Shown here: piece by piece, positions 19,158 to 27,995 of the stretch | How the letters are laid out: each line of letters begins with the position of its first letter | Position numbering within the stretch: the first letter of the stretch is position 1 | NCBI RefSeq assembly: GCF_003669015.1 | Contig: NZ_CP033069.1 | Span: forward strand, 4,412,501-4,476,500 | DNA: 64,000 nt | Direction of reading: 5' to 3' | Source of the DNA: Acidovorax sp. 1608163 | Lineage (GTDB): Bacteria > Pseudomonadota > Gammaproteobacteria > Burkholderiales > Burkholderiaceae_C | Notes under the pieces: model-generated | What the model was told of the DNA's origin: nothing | Database searches by the model: none | Seen by the model: only the letters and a program-made list of their open reading frames with translations | Translations under genes and position numbers: made by a program

Positions 19158-19859
19158 CTATTCGATGCGCTGACGGTCTGACGCGTAGACCGCGGCCTGC
19201 ACGCGCGAGGTGAGCCCCAGTTTGCGCAGGATGTGTTGCACATGGATCTTGACGGTGGTCTCGGCAATATCGAGTGTGCGGGCGATCTCTTTGTTGCTCA
19301 GGCCGCGAGCAATTTCACGCAGCACGTCTTCTTCGCGCGGTGACAGCGGAGACACCTCGTCTTCAGGGGCTGGCGCGGCCACAACCCCCGCAGGCACGGG
19401 CTCGGGCGGGCCGCCCTGGGCCTGAAACGCAGCCACCAGCTTGCCCATGAGCTCAGGACTGACCACGGGCTCGCCGCGCGCCGCGCGGCGGATGGCCTGG
19501 GCCAGCAGGTCGCCATCGATGGTCTTGAGCAGATAGCCTTGCGCGCCGTTGCGCAGGGCGGCGGCGAGGTCCTGCGAATCCTCGCTGACGGTGAGCATGA
19601 GCACCCGCGAGTGTGGAGACACCTCGCGCAGGCCGCGAATGGCGTCCACGCCCATCACGCCAGGCAAGTGGTTGTCCAGCAGGATCACGTCGGGCTGCAG
19701 GCGTGGCACCAGGCGCAGGGCTTCGGCCGCATCGCCCGCTTCCCCCACCACCTCCAGCCCCGCATCCTGCCCCAACAAGGCGATCAGGCCCCGGCGAAAC
19801 AGGGTGTGGTCGTCCACCACAAGCAGGGTCAAGGGGCGGACAGCAGCGGCAAGGGTCAC
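19158..19859 (-). CDS. narL: Nitrate/nitrite response regulator
   Basis: A 233-residue NarL/FixJ response regulator. The receiver domain (about 10-125) has the acidic pair VVDDH near residue 16, phospho-acceptor Asp62 in LLDNHLPG and a KTIDGD lysine near 108. The LuxR-type helix-turn-helix (about 165-230) has LSPREEDVLREIARGLSNKEIARTL and ETTVKIHVQHILRKLGLTSR. The start is GTG and overlaps the narX stop (GTGA), so kinase and regulator are translationally coupled. It lies upstream of the nar transport and reductase genes it most likely controls. Assignment to NarL rests on domain type plus its NarX partner. Confidence 0.9.
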   Translation of the reverse strand: MTLAAAVRPLTLLVVDDHTLFRRGLIALLGQDAGLEVVGEAGDAAEALRLVPRLQPDVILLDNHLPGVMGVDAIRGLREVSPHSRVLMLTVSEDSQDLAAALRNGAQGYLLKTIDGDLLAQAIRRAARGEPVVSPELMGKLVAAFQAQGGPPEPVPAGVVAAPAPEDEVSPLSPREEDVLREIARGLSNKEIARTLDIAETTVKIHVQHILRKLGLTSRVQAAVYASDRQRIE

Positions 19860-21796
19860 GTCAAAAGTTCCTGGTGTACAGCGGGAGCAGCGGGCACCGG
19901 CGCCGGGGCAGGCGTCGCCGCTGGGGCCGGTGGGCGCGGGCTGCTGGGCAGCTCAATGCACACGCGCGTGCCCTGGCCTGCCTGTGAATGTACTTGCACC
20001 ACGGCACCGATGCGCTGTGCGCGCTCGCGCATGATGCCAAGCCCCACATGCACCGAATCGGGCGGCACCTGCGCGGCTTCAAAGCCGATGCCGTCGTCCT
20101 GCACTTCAAAGCGCCAACGGGGGTGGCGCTCCACGCGCAACGCCACCCGGCTGGCGTTGGCATGCTTGCGCACGTTGGACAAGGCTTCCTGCACCATGTG
20201 CAGCACCTGGATCTGCACATCGGGCGGCAGCGGCAGGCCGTGGCCCGACATGGCGAGCGTGGCGGCCATGCCCGTCTGGTGCTCAAACTTGGACAGCGTG
20301 GCGCGCAGCGCGGTTTCGATGTCTTCCTCGCTGGTGCGGGTGCGAAAGTGCACCAGCAACTCGCGCACATCGCTGTAGCACTCGCGCACACCCACATCCA
20401 GCTCGTCAATGCTGCGGTCGCGCTTGGCGGTGTCACCCTTGGTCACCGCATCGCGCAGCAGCTGGGTCTGGATTTTCAGGAACGCCAGCGACTGGGCGAT
20501 GGAGTCGTGCAGTTCGCGCGCAATCATGCTGCGCTCTTGCGCCACGGCGGCCTCGCGCTCCAGGGCCGTGGCACGCAGGCCTTCCATGGCGCTGGCCAGG
20601 TGGCGCGTCATGGCCTCCAGCAGTTCGCGCAGCTCGTCGTTCAGCACCACAGGGGAGCGAAAGAACAGGTCCACCTCGCCCAGGACACGCTGCTGCATTT
20701 GCACGGGGATGGTGACCATGGTCTCAAACCCGGCCTCGCGGCAGTGGGGCAAAGCGACGGCCGATGTGGGCGTGATGGGGATGACGCGGGTGCGCGCTTT
20801 TTCCTGCGGCTGGCCGCAGTGGCAAGCGCCAGTGTGCAGACAGTGCTCTTGCTCGGCCATGGCTTTGGGCAGCCCATCGTTGGCCAGCAGCACATAGCGC
20901 TCGTTGGCTTCGTCCGACCAGCGCACGGCCACCGCATCGGCCCCGGCCACGCGCCGGATCTGGCGCACAAAGCCGTTGGCCAACGCCTGCAGGCTGCCCG
21001 CATCCGAGGCCAGTCCGCTGACCTCGTAGAGCGCCGCCAGCCGCTGGTTTTGCACGGCAATGCTGGCGGTCTTCTCCTGCACTTTTTGCTCCAGCCCCTC
21101 ATGCGAGGCCTGCAACGCGTGGGCCATGAGGTTGAACCCCGCAGACAGCTGGCCAAACTCGTCATCAGTCTCGATGGGCAGCCGGGTGCCCAAGTCGCCC
21201 TGGCGCAAGCGGGCTTGGGCATTTTGCAGCCGCGCTACCGGGTTGATCACCAGCAGGTAACTCACCGCCATGAAAGTCACGGCCGCCGCAATCGCCAGCG
21301 CCATCATGCACAGCTGAAACAGGTGCAGCGCGGCCGTCCACCCGGCAATCTGCACCTCGATGGTCTCCACAAACTGGTCCACCTGCTCCACAAAGTGGTC
21401 GGCCTGCGCCAGCGCCTGCACCCGGTCCGGGCGGGGCTCCTGCGTCCACTGGCGGTGCAGGGCGGTCCATTCCGCGCGGATGGCCTCAAACCGGGGGCGC
21501 GTCTCGTCGCCCCAGGGCACAAACAAAGGGCGGGCCGGGTCACCGGTGCGCAGCAGCTCCAGGCTGGCGTCAAACTCTTTGGCGCGCTGTTGCACGGCTT
21601 GCACGGGTTCCGTCTGCAGCACCAGCACCATGCGCAGCATGTTCATGCGCAGGCGCCCCGCCTCGTTCACCGCAGCGGCCCCGCCCTCCAGCTTCCAGGT
21701 CACCCACAGGGTCAGGCCTATGGAGCCCAGGGCCACCAGCAAGAAGCCGGCCCCCAGCGCCAGCAGCTTTGCGGTCAAGGATGGAGAGGTTCGCAT
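19856..21796 (-). CDS. narX: Nitrate/nitrite sensor histidine kinase
   Basis: A 646-residue membrane kinase. Two transmembrane helices (about 10-35 and 170-195) frame a periplasmic sensor whose start, GGAAAVNEAGRLRMNMLRM, is the nitrate-binding P-box. A HAMP linker follows (INPVARLQNAQ), then a GAF-like module with a cysteine cluster HCLHTGACHCG near residue 320. The HisKA_3 motif is ARELHDSIAQSLAF with His about 430, and the ATPase is reduced to VQEALSNVRKHANAS and DDGIGF. The Pro/Ala-rich tail is probably disordered. Start MRTSPSLTAKLLALG is just inside a divergent promoter gap holding an FNR-like box. The Cys cluster suggests an additional redox input, as noted for NarX proteins. Confidence 0.92.
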   Translation of the reverse strand: MRTSPSLTAKLLALGAGFLLVALGSIGLTLWVTWKLEGGAAAVNEAGRLRMNMLRMVLVLQTEPVQAVQQRAKEFDASLELLRTGDPARPLFVPWGDETRPRFEAIRAEWTALHRQWTQEPRPDRVQALAQADHFVEQVDQFVETIEVQIAGWTAALHLFQLCMMALAIAAAVTFMAVSYLLVINPVARLQNAQARLRQGDLGTRLPIETDDEFGQLSAGFNLMAHALQASHEGLEQKVQEKTASIAVQNQRLAALYEVSGLASDAGSLQALANGFVRQIRRVAGADAVAVRWSDEANERYVLLANDGLPKAMAEQEHCLHTGACHCGQPQEKARTRVIPITPTSAVALPHCREAGFETMVTIPVQMQQRVLGEVDLFFRSPVVLNDELRELLEAMTRHLASAMEGLRATALEREAAVAQERSMIARELHDSIAQSLAFLKIQTQLLRDAVTKGDTAKRDRSIDELDVGVRECYSDVRELLVHFRTRTSEEDIETALRATLSKFEHQTGMAATLAMSGHGLPLPPDVQIQVLHMVQEALSNVRKHANASRVALRVERHPRWRFEVQDDGIGFEAAQVPPDSVHVGLGIMRERAQRIGAVVQVHSQAGQGTRVCIELPSSPRPPAPAATPAPAPVPAAPAVHQELLT

Positions 21797-21829
21797 CGCC
21801 GCAGTGTAAACATGCCCCCTTGGGGACTC

Positions 21830-21843
21830 TTGACCCAAGTCAA
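21830..21843. promoter_or_regulatory. FNR/Anr/Dnr-like box between narX and chaN
   Basis: TTGACCCAAGTCAA, a perfect dyad TTGAC-N4-GTCAA with the correct 4-nt spacer for the Crp/Fnr superfamily. It lies 34 bp upstream of the narX start codon and 25 bp upstream of the divergent chaN start. If it drives narX at the usual -41.5 position, the transcript would start almost at the ATG; repression or regulation of chaN is also possible. Confidence 0.6.
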
Positions 21844-21867
21844 GAAACAACCGCGTAGCATTTGCGC

Positions 21868-22808
21868 ATGCGTTCACTGTTTTCCCGCTCACGCCCCCAT
21901 TCTTCGTCTGCCCGCCCTCTGCTGCGCCGCGCCCTGGGTGCCGTGGTGATAGGTGCCGCTTTGGCAGGCTGCGCCCACCGCCCCCCAGCGCCACCGGCAC
22001 GCAATGGCCCCTGGTGCTGCGCACCGTGCTGCCTGCCGATGTGCTGCTCCTGGGCGAGCAGCATGACGACCCGGAGCACCAGCGCATGCAGCACGAAGCC
22101 GTGAAATGGCTGGCCATCCGCAACCAGCTGGGCGCGGTGGTGCTGGAAATGGCCGAACGCGGCACCAGCACAGCCGCACTGCCCACATCAGCCACACCAG
22201 CCCAGGTACAAAGCGCACTGCAGTGGCAAGAGGCGGCTTGGCCCTGGGCGCAGTACAGCCCCGCCATCATGGAAGCCGTGCGCGCAGGTGTGCCCGTGCT
22301 GGGGGGCAATCTGCCGCGCACCCAGGCCCGCAGCGCCATGCGCGACCAGGGCCTGGACCAGGCCTTGCGCCCCGAAGCCCTGGAGCGGCAGCGCGAAGCC
22401 ATCCGCGAGGGGCATTGCCACCTGCTGGCACAAGCCCAGGTACCGGGCATGGCACGCATCCAGATCGCGCGCGACAAGGCCATGGCCCAGACCCTGGCAG
22501 AAGCCCACCGCAGCCCAGGTACCACCGCCTTGCTGATCACTGGAGCAGGCCATACCCTGCGCACCGCTGGGGTGCCCGTGCATTTGCCCAAAGACCTGAC
22601 TGTTCGCATCGTGGTGGCGCTGCAGCAAAAAGCCCCCACGCCCGAAGGAGCGTCCAGCGAAACCCAGACCGCCCAGCCCTCCCACAGCCAACAAGCCACA
22701 GCCGACGCCGTGGGCCGCCTCGTTCCGGCCGACGCAGACCTGGTGTGGACATCGCCCTGGCGGGATGCGCCCGACCACTGCGAAGCATTGCGCAAGCAAC
22801 TGGAATAA
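21868..22808 (+). pseudogene. ChaN family haem-binding lipoprotein, frameshifted
   Basis: A lipoprotein of the ChaN (iron-regulated, haem-binding; PF04187) family. The N-terminus has basic residues, a hydrophobic stretch and lipobox LAGC (Cys about 34). The family core VLLLGEQHDDPEHQ and later NLPRTQARSAMRD lie in a second frame. The shift maps to a C run at 21981-21986: adding one C reads CAHRPPSATGTQWPLVLRTVLPADVLLLGE in one frame. The C-terminal half, ending ALRKQLE, is intact. Repaired length is about 313 residues. It is divergent from narX, sharing the FNR-like box, so it may respond to oxygen or nitrate. Lesion or homopolymer undercall cannot be told from one sequence. Confidence 0.8.
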
Positions 22809-22899
22809 GCGCTCTGGGCCCCACGCCCAGGTCCAAGAACCCGCCACAAGTAGCCCCGCAGCGCCAAGCCACCGCCGGTGCTGCGACAATGTGGCGCCT

Positions 22900-23748
22900 A
22901 TGACCCAAGCCTATATCCTCACCCTGTCTTGCCCCGACCGACTGGGGCTGGTGCACGCTGTCTCCGGTTTTCTGATGGAGCACGGCGGCAACATTGAAGA
23001 AGCTGCCCAGTACAACGACAACGCCACGGGCCTGTTTTTCATGCGCGTGCAGTTCGCCTGCGACCAGCATGACCACGCCACGCTGAAGGCGCGCCTGGCC
23101 ACCTTTGCCGAGCCCTTCGAGATGCGCTGGAGCCTGCACACCACGGCCGAGCCCATGAAGACCGTGCTGCTGGTCAGCAAAGAAGGCCATTGCCTCAACG
23201 ACCTGCTGTTCCGCTGGAAGTCCGGCCTGCTGCCGGTGGACATCCGCGCCATCATCAGCAACCACCGCGAGTTCTATCAATTGGCGGCCAGCTACAACGT
23301 GCCGTTCCACCACATTCCCGTCACAGCAGCCACCAAGGCCCAGGCCGAAGCCAAGCAATTCGAGATCATCGAAGCCGAAGGCGCTGAGCTGGTGGTGCTG
23401 GCGCGCTACATGCAGGTGCTCAGCGATGACCTGTGCCGCAAACTGGCAGGCCGCGCCATCAACATCCACCACAGCTTCCTGCCCAGCTTCAAGGGTGCCA
23501 AGCCTTACTACCAGGCCCATGACCGGGGTGTGAAGCTGATTGGCGCCACGGCCCACTATGTGACGGCCGACCTGGACGAAGGCCCCATCATCGAGCAGGA
23601 CGTGGCCCGTGCCGACCACACCGACACCGTGGAAGACCTCACATCGCGTGGCCGCGACACCGAAAGCCAGGTGCTGGCACGCGCCGTGAAGTGGCACAGC
23701 GAGCACCGCGTGCTGCTCAACGGCCACAAGACGGTGGTGTTCCGATAA
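22900..23748 (+). CDS. purU: Formyltetrahydrofolate deformylase
   Basis: A 282-residue enzyme that hydrolyses 10-formyl-THF to formate and THF, balancing one-carbon pools. Residues 1-80 are an ACT domain (ILTLSCPDRLGLVHAVSGFL). The rest is the formyltransferase fold with INIHHSFLPSFKGAKPY (catalytic Asn/His) and GATAHYVTADLDEGPIIEQD (catalytic Asp). RYMQVLSD also matches the family. The ATG at 22900 is the first consistent with the ACT domain. It is a single gene following chaN and preceding a LysR regulator. Full length. Confidence 0.95.
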   Translation: MTQAYILTLSCPDRLGLVHAVSGFLMEHGGNIEEAAQYNDNATGLFFMRVQFACDQHDHATLKARLATFAEPFEMRWSLHTTAEPMKTVLLVSKEGHCLNDLLFRWKSGLLPVDIRAIISNHREFYQLAASYNVPFHHIPVTAATKAQAEAKQFEIIEAEGAELVVLARYMQVLSDDLCRKLAGRAINIHHSFLPSFKGAKPYYQAHDRGVKLIGATAHYVTADLDEGPIIEQDVARADHTDTVEDLTSRGRDTESQVLARAVKWHSEHRVLLNGHKTVVFR

Positions 23749-23778
23749 AGCCTTTGCGGGCTTGATGGGTGCATTGAA

Positions 23779-24681
23779 GTGGCTACCACCGCTGCGGTCT
23801 CCTTGCTCAACAGCGCCGCAAGGCGCATTCCACCCATCCAGTGCCTGCTGACGTTTGAGGCCCTGGCTCGGCTGCGCAGCGTGACGCAGACTGCCGATGA
23901 GCTGTGCGTCACGCCCAGCGCCGTGAGCCACCGCGTCAAGCAGCTGGAGCAGATGCTGGGCGTGTGCCTCTTTGGGCGAGCGGACTTTTCGCTCACCACC
24001 GAGGGCAGCGCCTACCTGGCCCATGTGCGCGAAGGGCTGGGGGCACTACAGCGTTTTCCAGGTGAAGCCACAGCCCCCGGGCGCAGGCGCCTGAAGCTGG
24101 CCGTCACGCCCACTTTTGCGCGCACCATTCTCATCCCACGCCTGCGACAGTTCACCGAGGCCTACCCGGAAATCGACCTGGCCCTGCAGGTGTCCATCCC
24201 GCTGCTGGATGTGGTGGCCGAGGATGCTGACCTGATGGTGCGCTTTGGCCCCGGCCACTACGCCGATGTGGAGCATGTCGAGCTGGCGCGGGATGTGGTG
24301 ACGCCCTTGGCGTCCCCCACATTCGTGCGCGAACACGGCCCGTTTGAACGCCCAGAAGACCTGGAAGGTCTGCCCCTGCTGCGCAGCCCCCTGGAGCCCT
24401 GGCGTACCTGGTTTGCCGTGAGCCAGCTTGACTGGGCCGAGCCCAACGAGGGCTCGCAATTCAACGACATTGGCCTCATGTGCGATGCCGCCGCAGCCGG
24501 CATGGGCGTGGCCCTGGTGCGCCTGAAACTGGGCGCGCCTTGGCTGGAGCATGGCACGCTGGTGCGGCTGTTTCCCATCGAAGCCCACAGCCCCCACGCC
24601 CACTACCTGTGCTGGCGCGCCGGCGCCATGGAGCGCTGGGAATGCGCCGCCTTTGCGCAGTGGCTCAAGGGCACTCTCTGA
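23779..24681 (+). CDS. LysR family transcriptional regulator (GcvA-like)
   Basis: A 300-residue LysR regulator. The N-terminal winged helix (about 18-78) shows CLLTFEALARLRSVTQTADELCVTPSAVSHRVKQLEQMLG. The effector domain (about 100-300) follows with RRLKLAVTPTFARTILIPRLRQF and GPGHYADVEHVEL, the latter typical of the GcvA/AmpR branch. The start is a GTG 30 nt after purU without a good ribosome-binding site; the next Met would cut into the DNA-binding helix. Target genes are unknown. The co-directional CLCA-like gene 250 bp downstream or purU upstream are candidates. Confidence 0.85.
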   Translation: MATTAAVSLLNSAARRIPPIQCLLTFEALARLRSVTQTADELCVTPSAVSHRVKQLEQMLGVCLFGRADFSLTTEGSAYLAHVREGLGALQRFPGEATAPGRRRLKLAVTPTFARTILIPRLRQFTEAYPEIDLALQVSIPLLDVVAEDADLMVRFGPGHYADVEHVELARDVVTPLASPTFVREHGPFERPEDLEGLPLLRSPLEPWRTWFAVSQLDWAEPNEGSQFNDIGLMCDAAAAGMGVALVRLKLGAPWLEHGTLVRLFPIEAHSPHAHYLCWRAGAMERWECAAFAQWLKGTL

Positions 24682-24930
24682 CCCTGCGGCACCCTGCGTC
24701 GCCTCGGATCAACCCGCTTCGCCGTGGGACATAGCTCTTTGTTCCAGCACAGAAAAAGGGCTTGTGTGCACCTGCGCACTTTTTTGTTGCCTTTGCTTTT
24801 CGCCTGCAGATACTCCGCGCTGGAGAGGGAAATCAAATTGCCAAAAGGCACAGCCGCAGACACCAGGCGTTGACACACACGCTGCTCTGCCGCGCCCTCC
24901 TTCCGTGTATTGACCGCAAGGAGTTCGAAG

Positions 24931-27342
24931 ATGAAAAGCAAGACCCCGGGCCTGCCGCGCCCCACACTGAAGCGCGTCATGGCCGCAGCGCTGGCTGCCG
25001 CCCTGGCCATTCAGCCTCACATGGCCGCCCAGGCGGCCAACCACCCGCTCACCGCTGTGCGTGATGTGAACATCATCGATTACGTGGTGAACGTGGACTG
25101 GGACTACGACAACCCGCCCACACAGCAAGACAACCCAGGACAGTTGCTGGACCGTGCCTACATCACCCAGGTGATCCGTACCGTCGCCCGCAGCAAGTTC
25201 ACGGCCACGGAAGGCCGACACCGCCTGGGCAACGTGTTCATCTACAAGAATGGACAGTTCGGCAACAACGTCGACATCCGGATGATCAACAAGTCCGACC
25301 GCTCTGCCGCCAACATCTCCGGCTGGGGCACTCGGGGCCAGACTTCCTATAACTACCTGGCCTACAGCGGCGCTTTTGAAAGCGTGGATGCCCTGGGCAA
25401 GGTGATCAACCACGAGCTGGGCCACTACACCTACGGCCTGTACGACGAGTATGTGGAGGCCGGTGCAGCCCTCAAACCCAGCGACCCGGGCAGCCCCTCT
25501 GGCGAAGACACGCCCAAGAACACGGCCATGAACAACCACCTGGAGTTCGTGTCGCTATCGACCCCCGCCGACTACACCAACCCAGCTGAGCGCAAAACCG
25601 CCCAAGCCCGCATGATGGCCACACAAAGTGATGGTACTGGCGGCAGCGCCTGGGAGATGCTGACCAGACCACCCGAGCAGGACCCTGAGGTCGCCCGTGG
25701 CCAGGGACGCACGTTCTTCGAGGCCTTCCGTGGCGTTGATCCAAAGACCCTGAACCTGACACGCCCCACCACCGGATTTGATGCAGACCTGAAGCTGATT
25801 TTTGCGCCAGCGCCGGTGTTCCGTGACGTGATCGTGGTGGACCGCACGCTGCCCGCAGCCCGCCTGGCTGACCTGATGCAAGCGGCCAAGACCCTGATTG
25901 GCCAAGCTGTAGCCAACACCCAGTTCGCCATCGTGGCGTCCCCCGCCACGGGCAGCGAACCCGTCGCGGCATTCACCACTGCGGACGCAGCGGGCAAGCA
26001 GACCCTGACGGCGGCCCTGGATGCGATTCAGGCCGACACCGCAGGCACATTCAACGCGCTGACAGCCTTTACCAAGGCCTACGAACTGATTGGCGCAGCG
26101 CGCCAAGCGGGCGACCCGGCCACCCTGCACCTGCTCACTGGCTCCGAAGCCCAGGTGCCTGCAGAAGCGGCATCCACCGCCAAAACTGCCCGCATCGCTG
26201 TCAGCCCATTGGGCTTGACGGGGGGTAGCGCAGAAGCCCGCGCCATGCGCGCCAAGGCGGCCGTGCTCCAGTCCAAGGCTGGTGCTTCGGTGAACCTGAC
26301 GCAACTGGCCCAGTTCACAGGCGGTGCTTACAACTCTGCCCGCAACGGCGCGGAAGCTGCCAAGGATGTCACCCGCGCACTGAACGAAGTGCATGCCAAG
26401 GCCGTCGCCTCCGTGCGCCTGGATGGCTCGGATGCGCTCGCAGCCAATGGCAGCTTCAGCACCCAGTTCCGCATCGCCAGCGCTGCGCTGGACGGCGCGG
26501 TGGACATCGAAAGCTACTTTGACCCAGCCGATGCCAAGAAACTGAGCTTCAGCCTGACCGCGCCCGATGGCCGCGTCTTTACCCCCGCCAATGCCCCTGC
26601 TGGCATTGACATGGAACTGGACGCGGCAGAAGGTGTGTTCCTGGTCACGATCGGCACTGAGGTGTCGGGCCGCAATGGTGTGTGGGCGCTGAAGGCGACC
26701 AGCAACGCCGCCATGGTGGACGGCCTGAGCGTGGACGTGAGCAGCGCATCGCGCCTGGCACTCAATAGCGAAGTCACCGGTGGCGTGCTGGCCACCGTCA
26801 ACACGGCCCCGACCCTGCGGGCCACGCTGGCCTCTGACAAACGCATCAAGGGCGCTACGGTGCGCGCCACCGTGTACAACGAGGATGGCCAGGCCGTTCT
26901 CGAAAACCTGGTGATGCGCGATGACGGGGTGGCCCCTGACCTGCGTGCGGGCGACGGGGAATACGCCGTATCGCTCAAAGACAAGCTCAAGGCAGGCGAG
27001 TACTACGCCATTGTGGAAGCCAACAACGACGGCTCCGCCGTGATTGCCAGCCTGGGGGCCCTGGTCAAGGGCGCCCGCGCGGAAGAGACGCCCGTAGAGG
27101 CGTTCCAGCGCGAAGCGGAGGTCTCGTTCACGCTGGAGGCCACAGCCACAGGCGTGCTGGGCACAGACAGCACACCGACACCCACCCCCACGCCAACGCC
27201 CACCCCAGGCAGTGGTGACAGCGGTGGCGGTGGCTGCACAGTCAACCCTGACGGACGCGACGCATCGTTGCTGGCGCTGCTGGGCCTGGCCCTGGCCGGA
27301 GCCGCCCTGCGCCGCCGTCTGCGCAAGGTAGATCGCGGCTGA
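24931..27342 (+). CDS. CLCA-like secreted metalloprotease/VWA protein with C-terminal surface-sorting signal
   Basis: An 803-residue exported protein; signal peptide MKSKTPGLP...AALAIQPHMAAQAA. Residues about 35-180 hold a zinc metalloprotease motif HELGHYTYGLYDEY (about 161-174), matching the HExxH...G.xDEY of animal CLCA proteins. From about 299 to 495 is a VWA-like domain (VFRDVIVVDRTLP) whose MIDAS Ser pair is lost. Later blocks (MRDDGVAPDLRAGDGEYAVSL near 665) resemble the CLCA beta domain. The tail has a Thr-Pro repeat (about 746-758), GGGGC with Cys 769, a hydrophobic helix and an RRRLRK stop, like MYXO-CTERM-type sorting signals. AAGGAG supports this ATG. The gene for a matching CPBP protease starts 47 nt downstream. 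Autocleavage, as in CLCA, is inferred. Confidence 0.8.
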   Translation: MKSKTPGLPRPTLKRVMAAALAAALAIQPHMAAQAANHPLTAVRDVNIIDYVVNVDWDYDNPPTQQDNPGQLLDRAYITQVIRTVARSKFTATEGRHRLGNVFIYKNGQFGNNVDIRMINKSDRSAANISGWGTRGQTSYNYLAYSGAFESVDALGKVINHELGHYTYGLYDEYVEAGAALKPSDPGSPSGEDTPKNTAMNNHLEFVSLSTPADYTNPAERKTAQARMMATQSDGTGGSAWEMLTRPPEQDPEVARGQGRTFFEAFRGVDPKTLNLTRPTTGFDADLKLIFAPAPVFRDVIVVDRTLPAARLADLMQAAKTLIGQAVANTQFAIVASPATGSEPVAAFTTADAAGKQTLTAALDAIQADTAGTFNALTAFTKAYELIGAARQAGDPATLHLLTGSEAQVPAEAASTAKTARIAVSPLGLTGGSAEARAMRAKAAVLQSKAGASVNLTQLAQFTGGAYNSARNGAEAAKDVTRALNEVHAKAVASVRLDGSDALAANGSFSTQFRIASAALDGAVDIESYFDPADAKKLSFSLTAPDGRVFTPANAPAGIDMELDAAEGVFLVTIGTEVSGRNGVWALKATSNAAMVDGLSVDVSSASRLALNSEVTGGVLATVNTAPTLRATLASDKRIKGATVRATVYNEDGQAVLENLVMRDDGVAPDLRAGDGEYAVSLKDKLKAGEYYAIVEANNDGSAVIASLGALVKGARAEETPVEAFQREAEVSFTLEATATGVLGTDSTPTPTPTPTPTPGSGDSGGGGCTVNPDGRDASLLALLGLALAGAALRRRLRKVDRG

Positions 27343-27389
27343 CATTCACTGAGAGCCCCGCCCCGACCAGAAGCGCGACCTGGAATGCC

Positions 27390-27938
27390 ATGAGCCTGAC
27401 TCACCTGCGCCCCCTGAACGCCTTGCAGCAGCCCCTGCGCGCCGGGCGACAAGCACGCACTCACCCCACCCGACTGCTGGCCTTTCTGGCGGGGTTGTGG
27501 GTTGCTGCGGTGGCCGTGGCATGGATCGCGCAGCACTGGCTGGGCATGGGGCTGCGCCCTGCGGGTGCGGGGGCATGGCTATGGGTTCTGCTGGGTGCGC
27601 CCGTGCTGGAAGAGTCTGTTTTTCGACCACTGGTGCAGAGCAGCCTGCACGAGGGGCTGCAGCGGTGGCGCCCTCCACTGCGCAGCAGATTCTGGCCCCG
27701 CCCTGCCGCAGTGCAGGCAGTGGTGCGGCGCTGGGCTGCGGAGCATGGCGCCACCGTGCTGACAACAATAGCGTTTGCCGCCGCCCACGCCCCAGCCCAT
27801 GGCTGGCACTGCCTGTGGTGGCTGCTGCCAGGCTTGGCGCTGGCCGAGGTGTGGCACCGCAGCGGCAGCCTTTGTGCCTGCATTGCCACCCATGCGTGGT
27901 TTAACTTGAGCCTGGCGCTTTTGTCACGCGGGCTGTGA
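27390..27938 (+). CDS. CPBP-type glutamic intramembrane protease, probable sorting enzyme for the upstream protein
   Basis: A 182-residue membrane protein with the three motifs of the CPBP/Abi glutamic protease family: EESVFR (Glu74, Glu75, Arg79), FAAAH (Phe129, His133) and HAWFN (His168, Asn172). About four hydrophobic segments are present, and a basic insert (residues 90-117) separates motifs 1 and 2. It is shorter than typical CPBP proteins (220-280). Myxosortases and related sorting enzymes belong to this fold. Placed 47 nt after a gene whose protein ends in GGGGC plus helix plus Arg cluster, it is most simply the dedicated processing enzyme for that single substrate; this pairing is inference. 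Confidence 0.82.
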   Translation: MSLTHLRPLNALQQPLRAGRQARTHPTRLLAFLAGLWVAAVAVAWIAQHWLGMGLRPAGAGAWLWVLLGAPVLEESVFRPLVQSSLHEGLQRWRPPLRSRFWPRPAAVQAVVRRWAAEHGATVLTTIAFAAAHAPAHGWHCLWWLLPGLALAEVWHRSGSLCACIATHAWFNLSLALLSRGL

Positions 27939-27995
27939 CGAAACTTCAACCAGTCCGCGGCCCCCAAATTGCCCCGAGGGCGTTACAGTGCGGCG

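Noticed and set aside
24870..24875. TTGACA as a promoter -35 for the CLCA-like gene
   Set aside because: No AT-rich -10 at 16-18 bp follows; kept out of the feature list.
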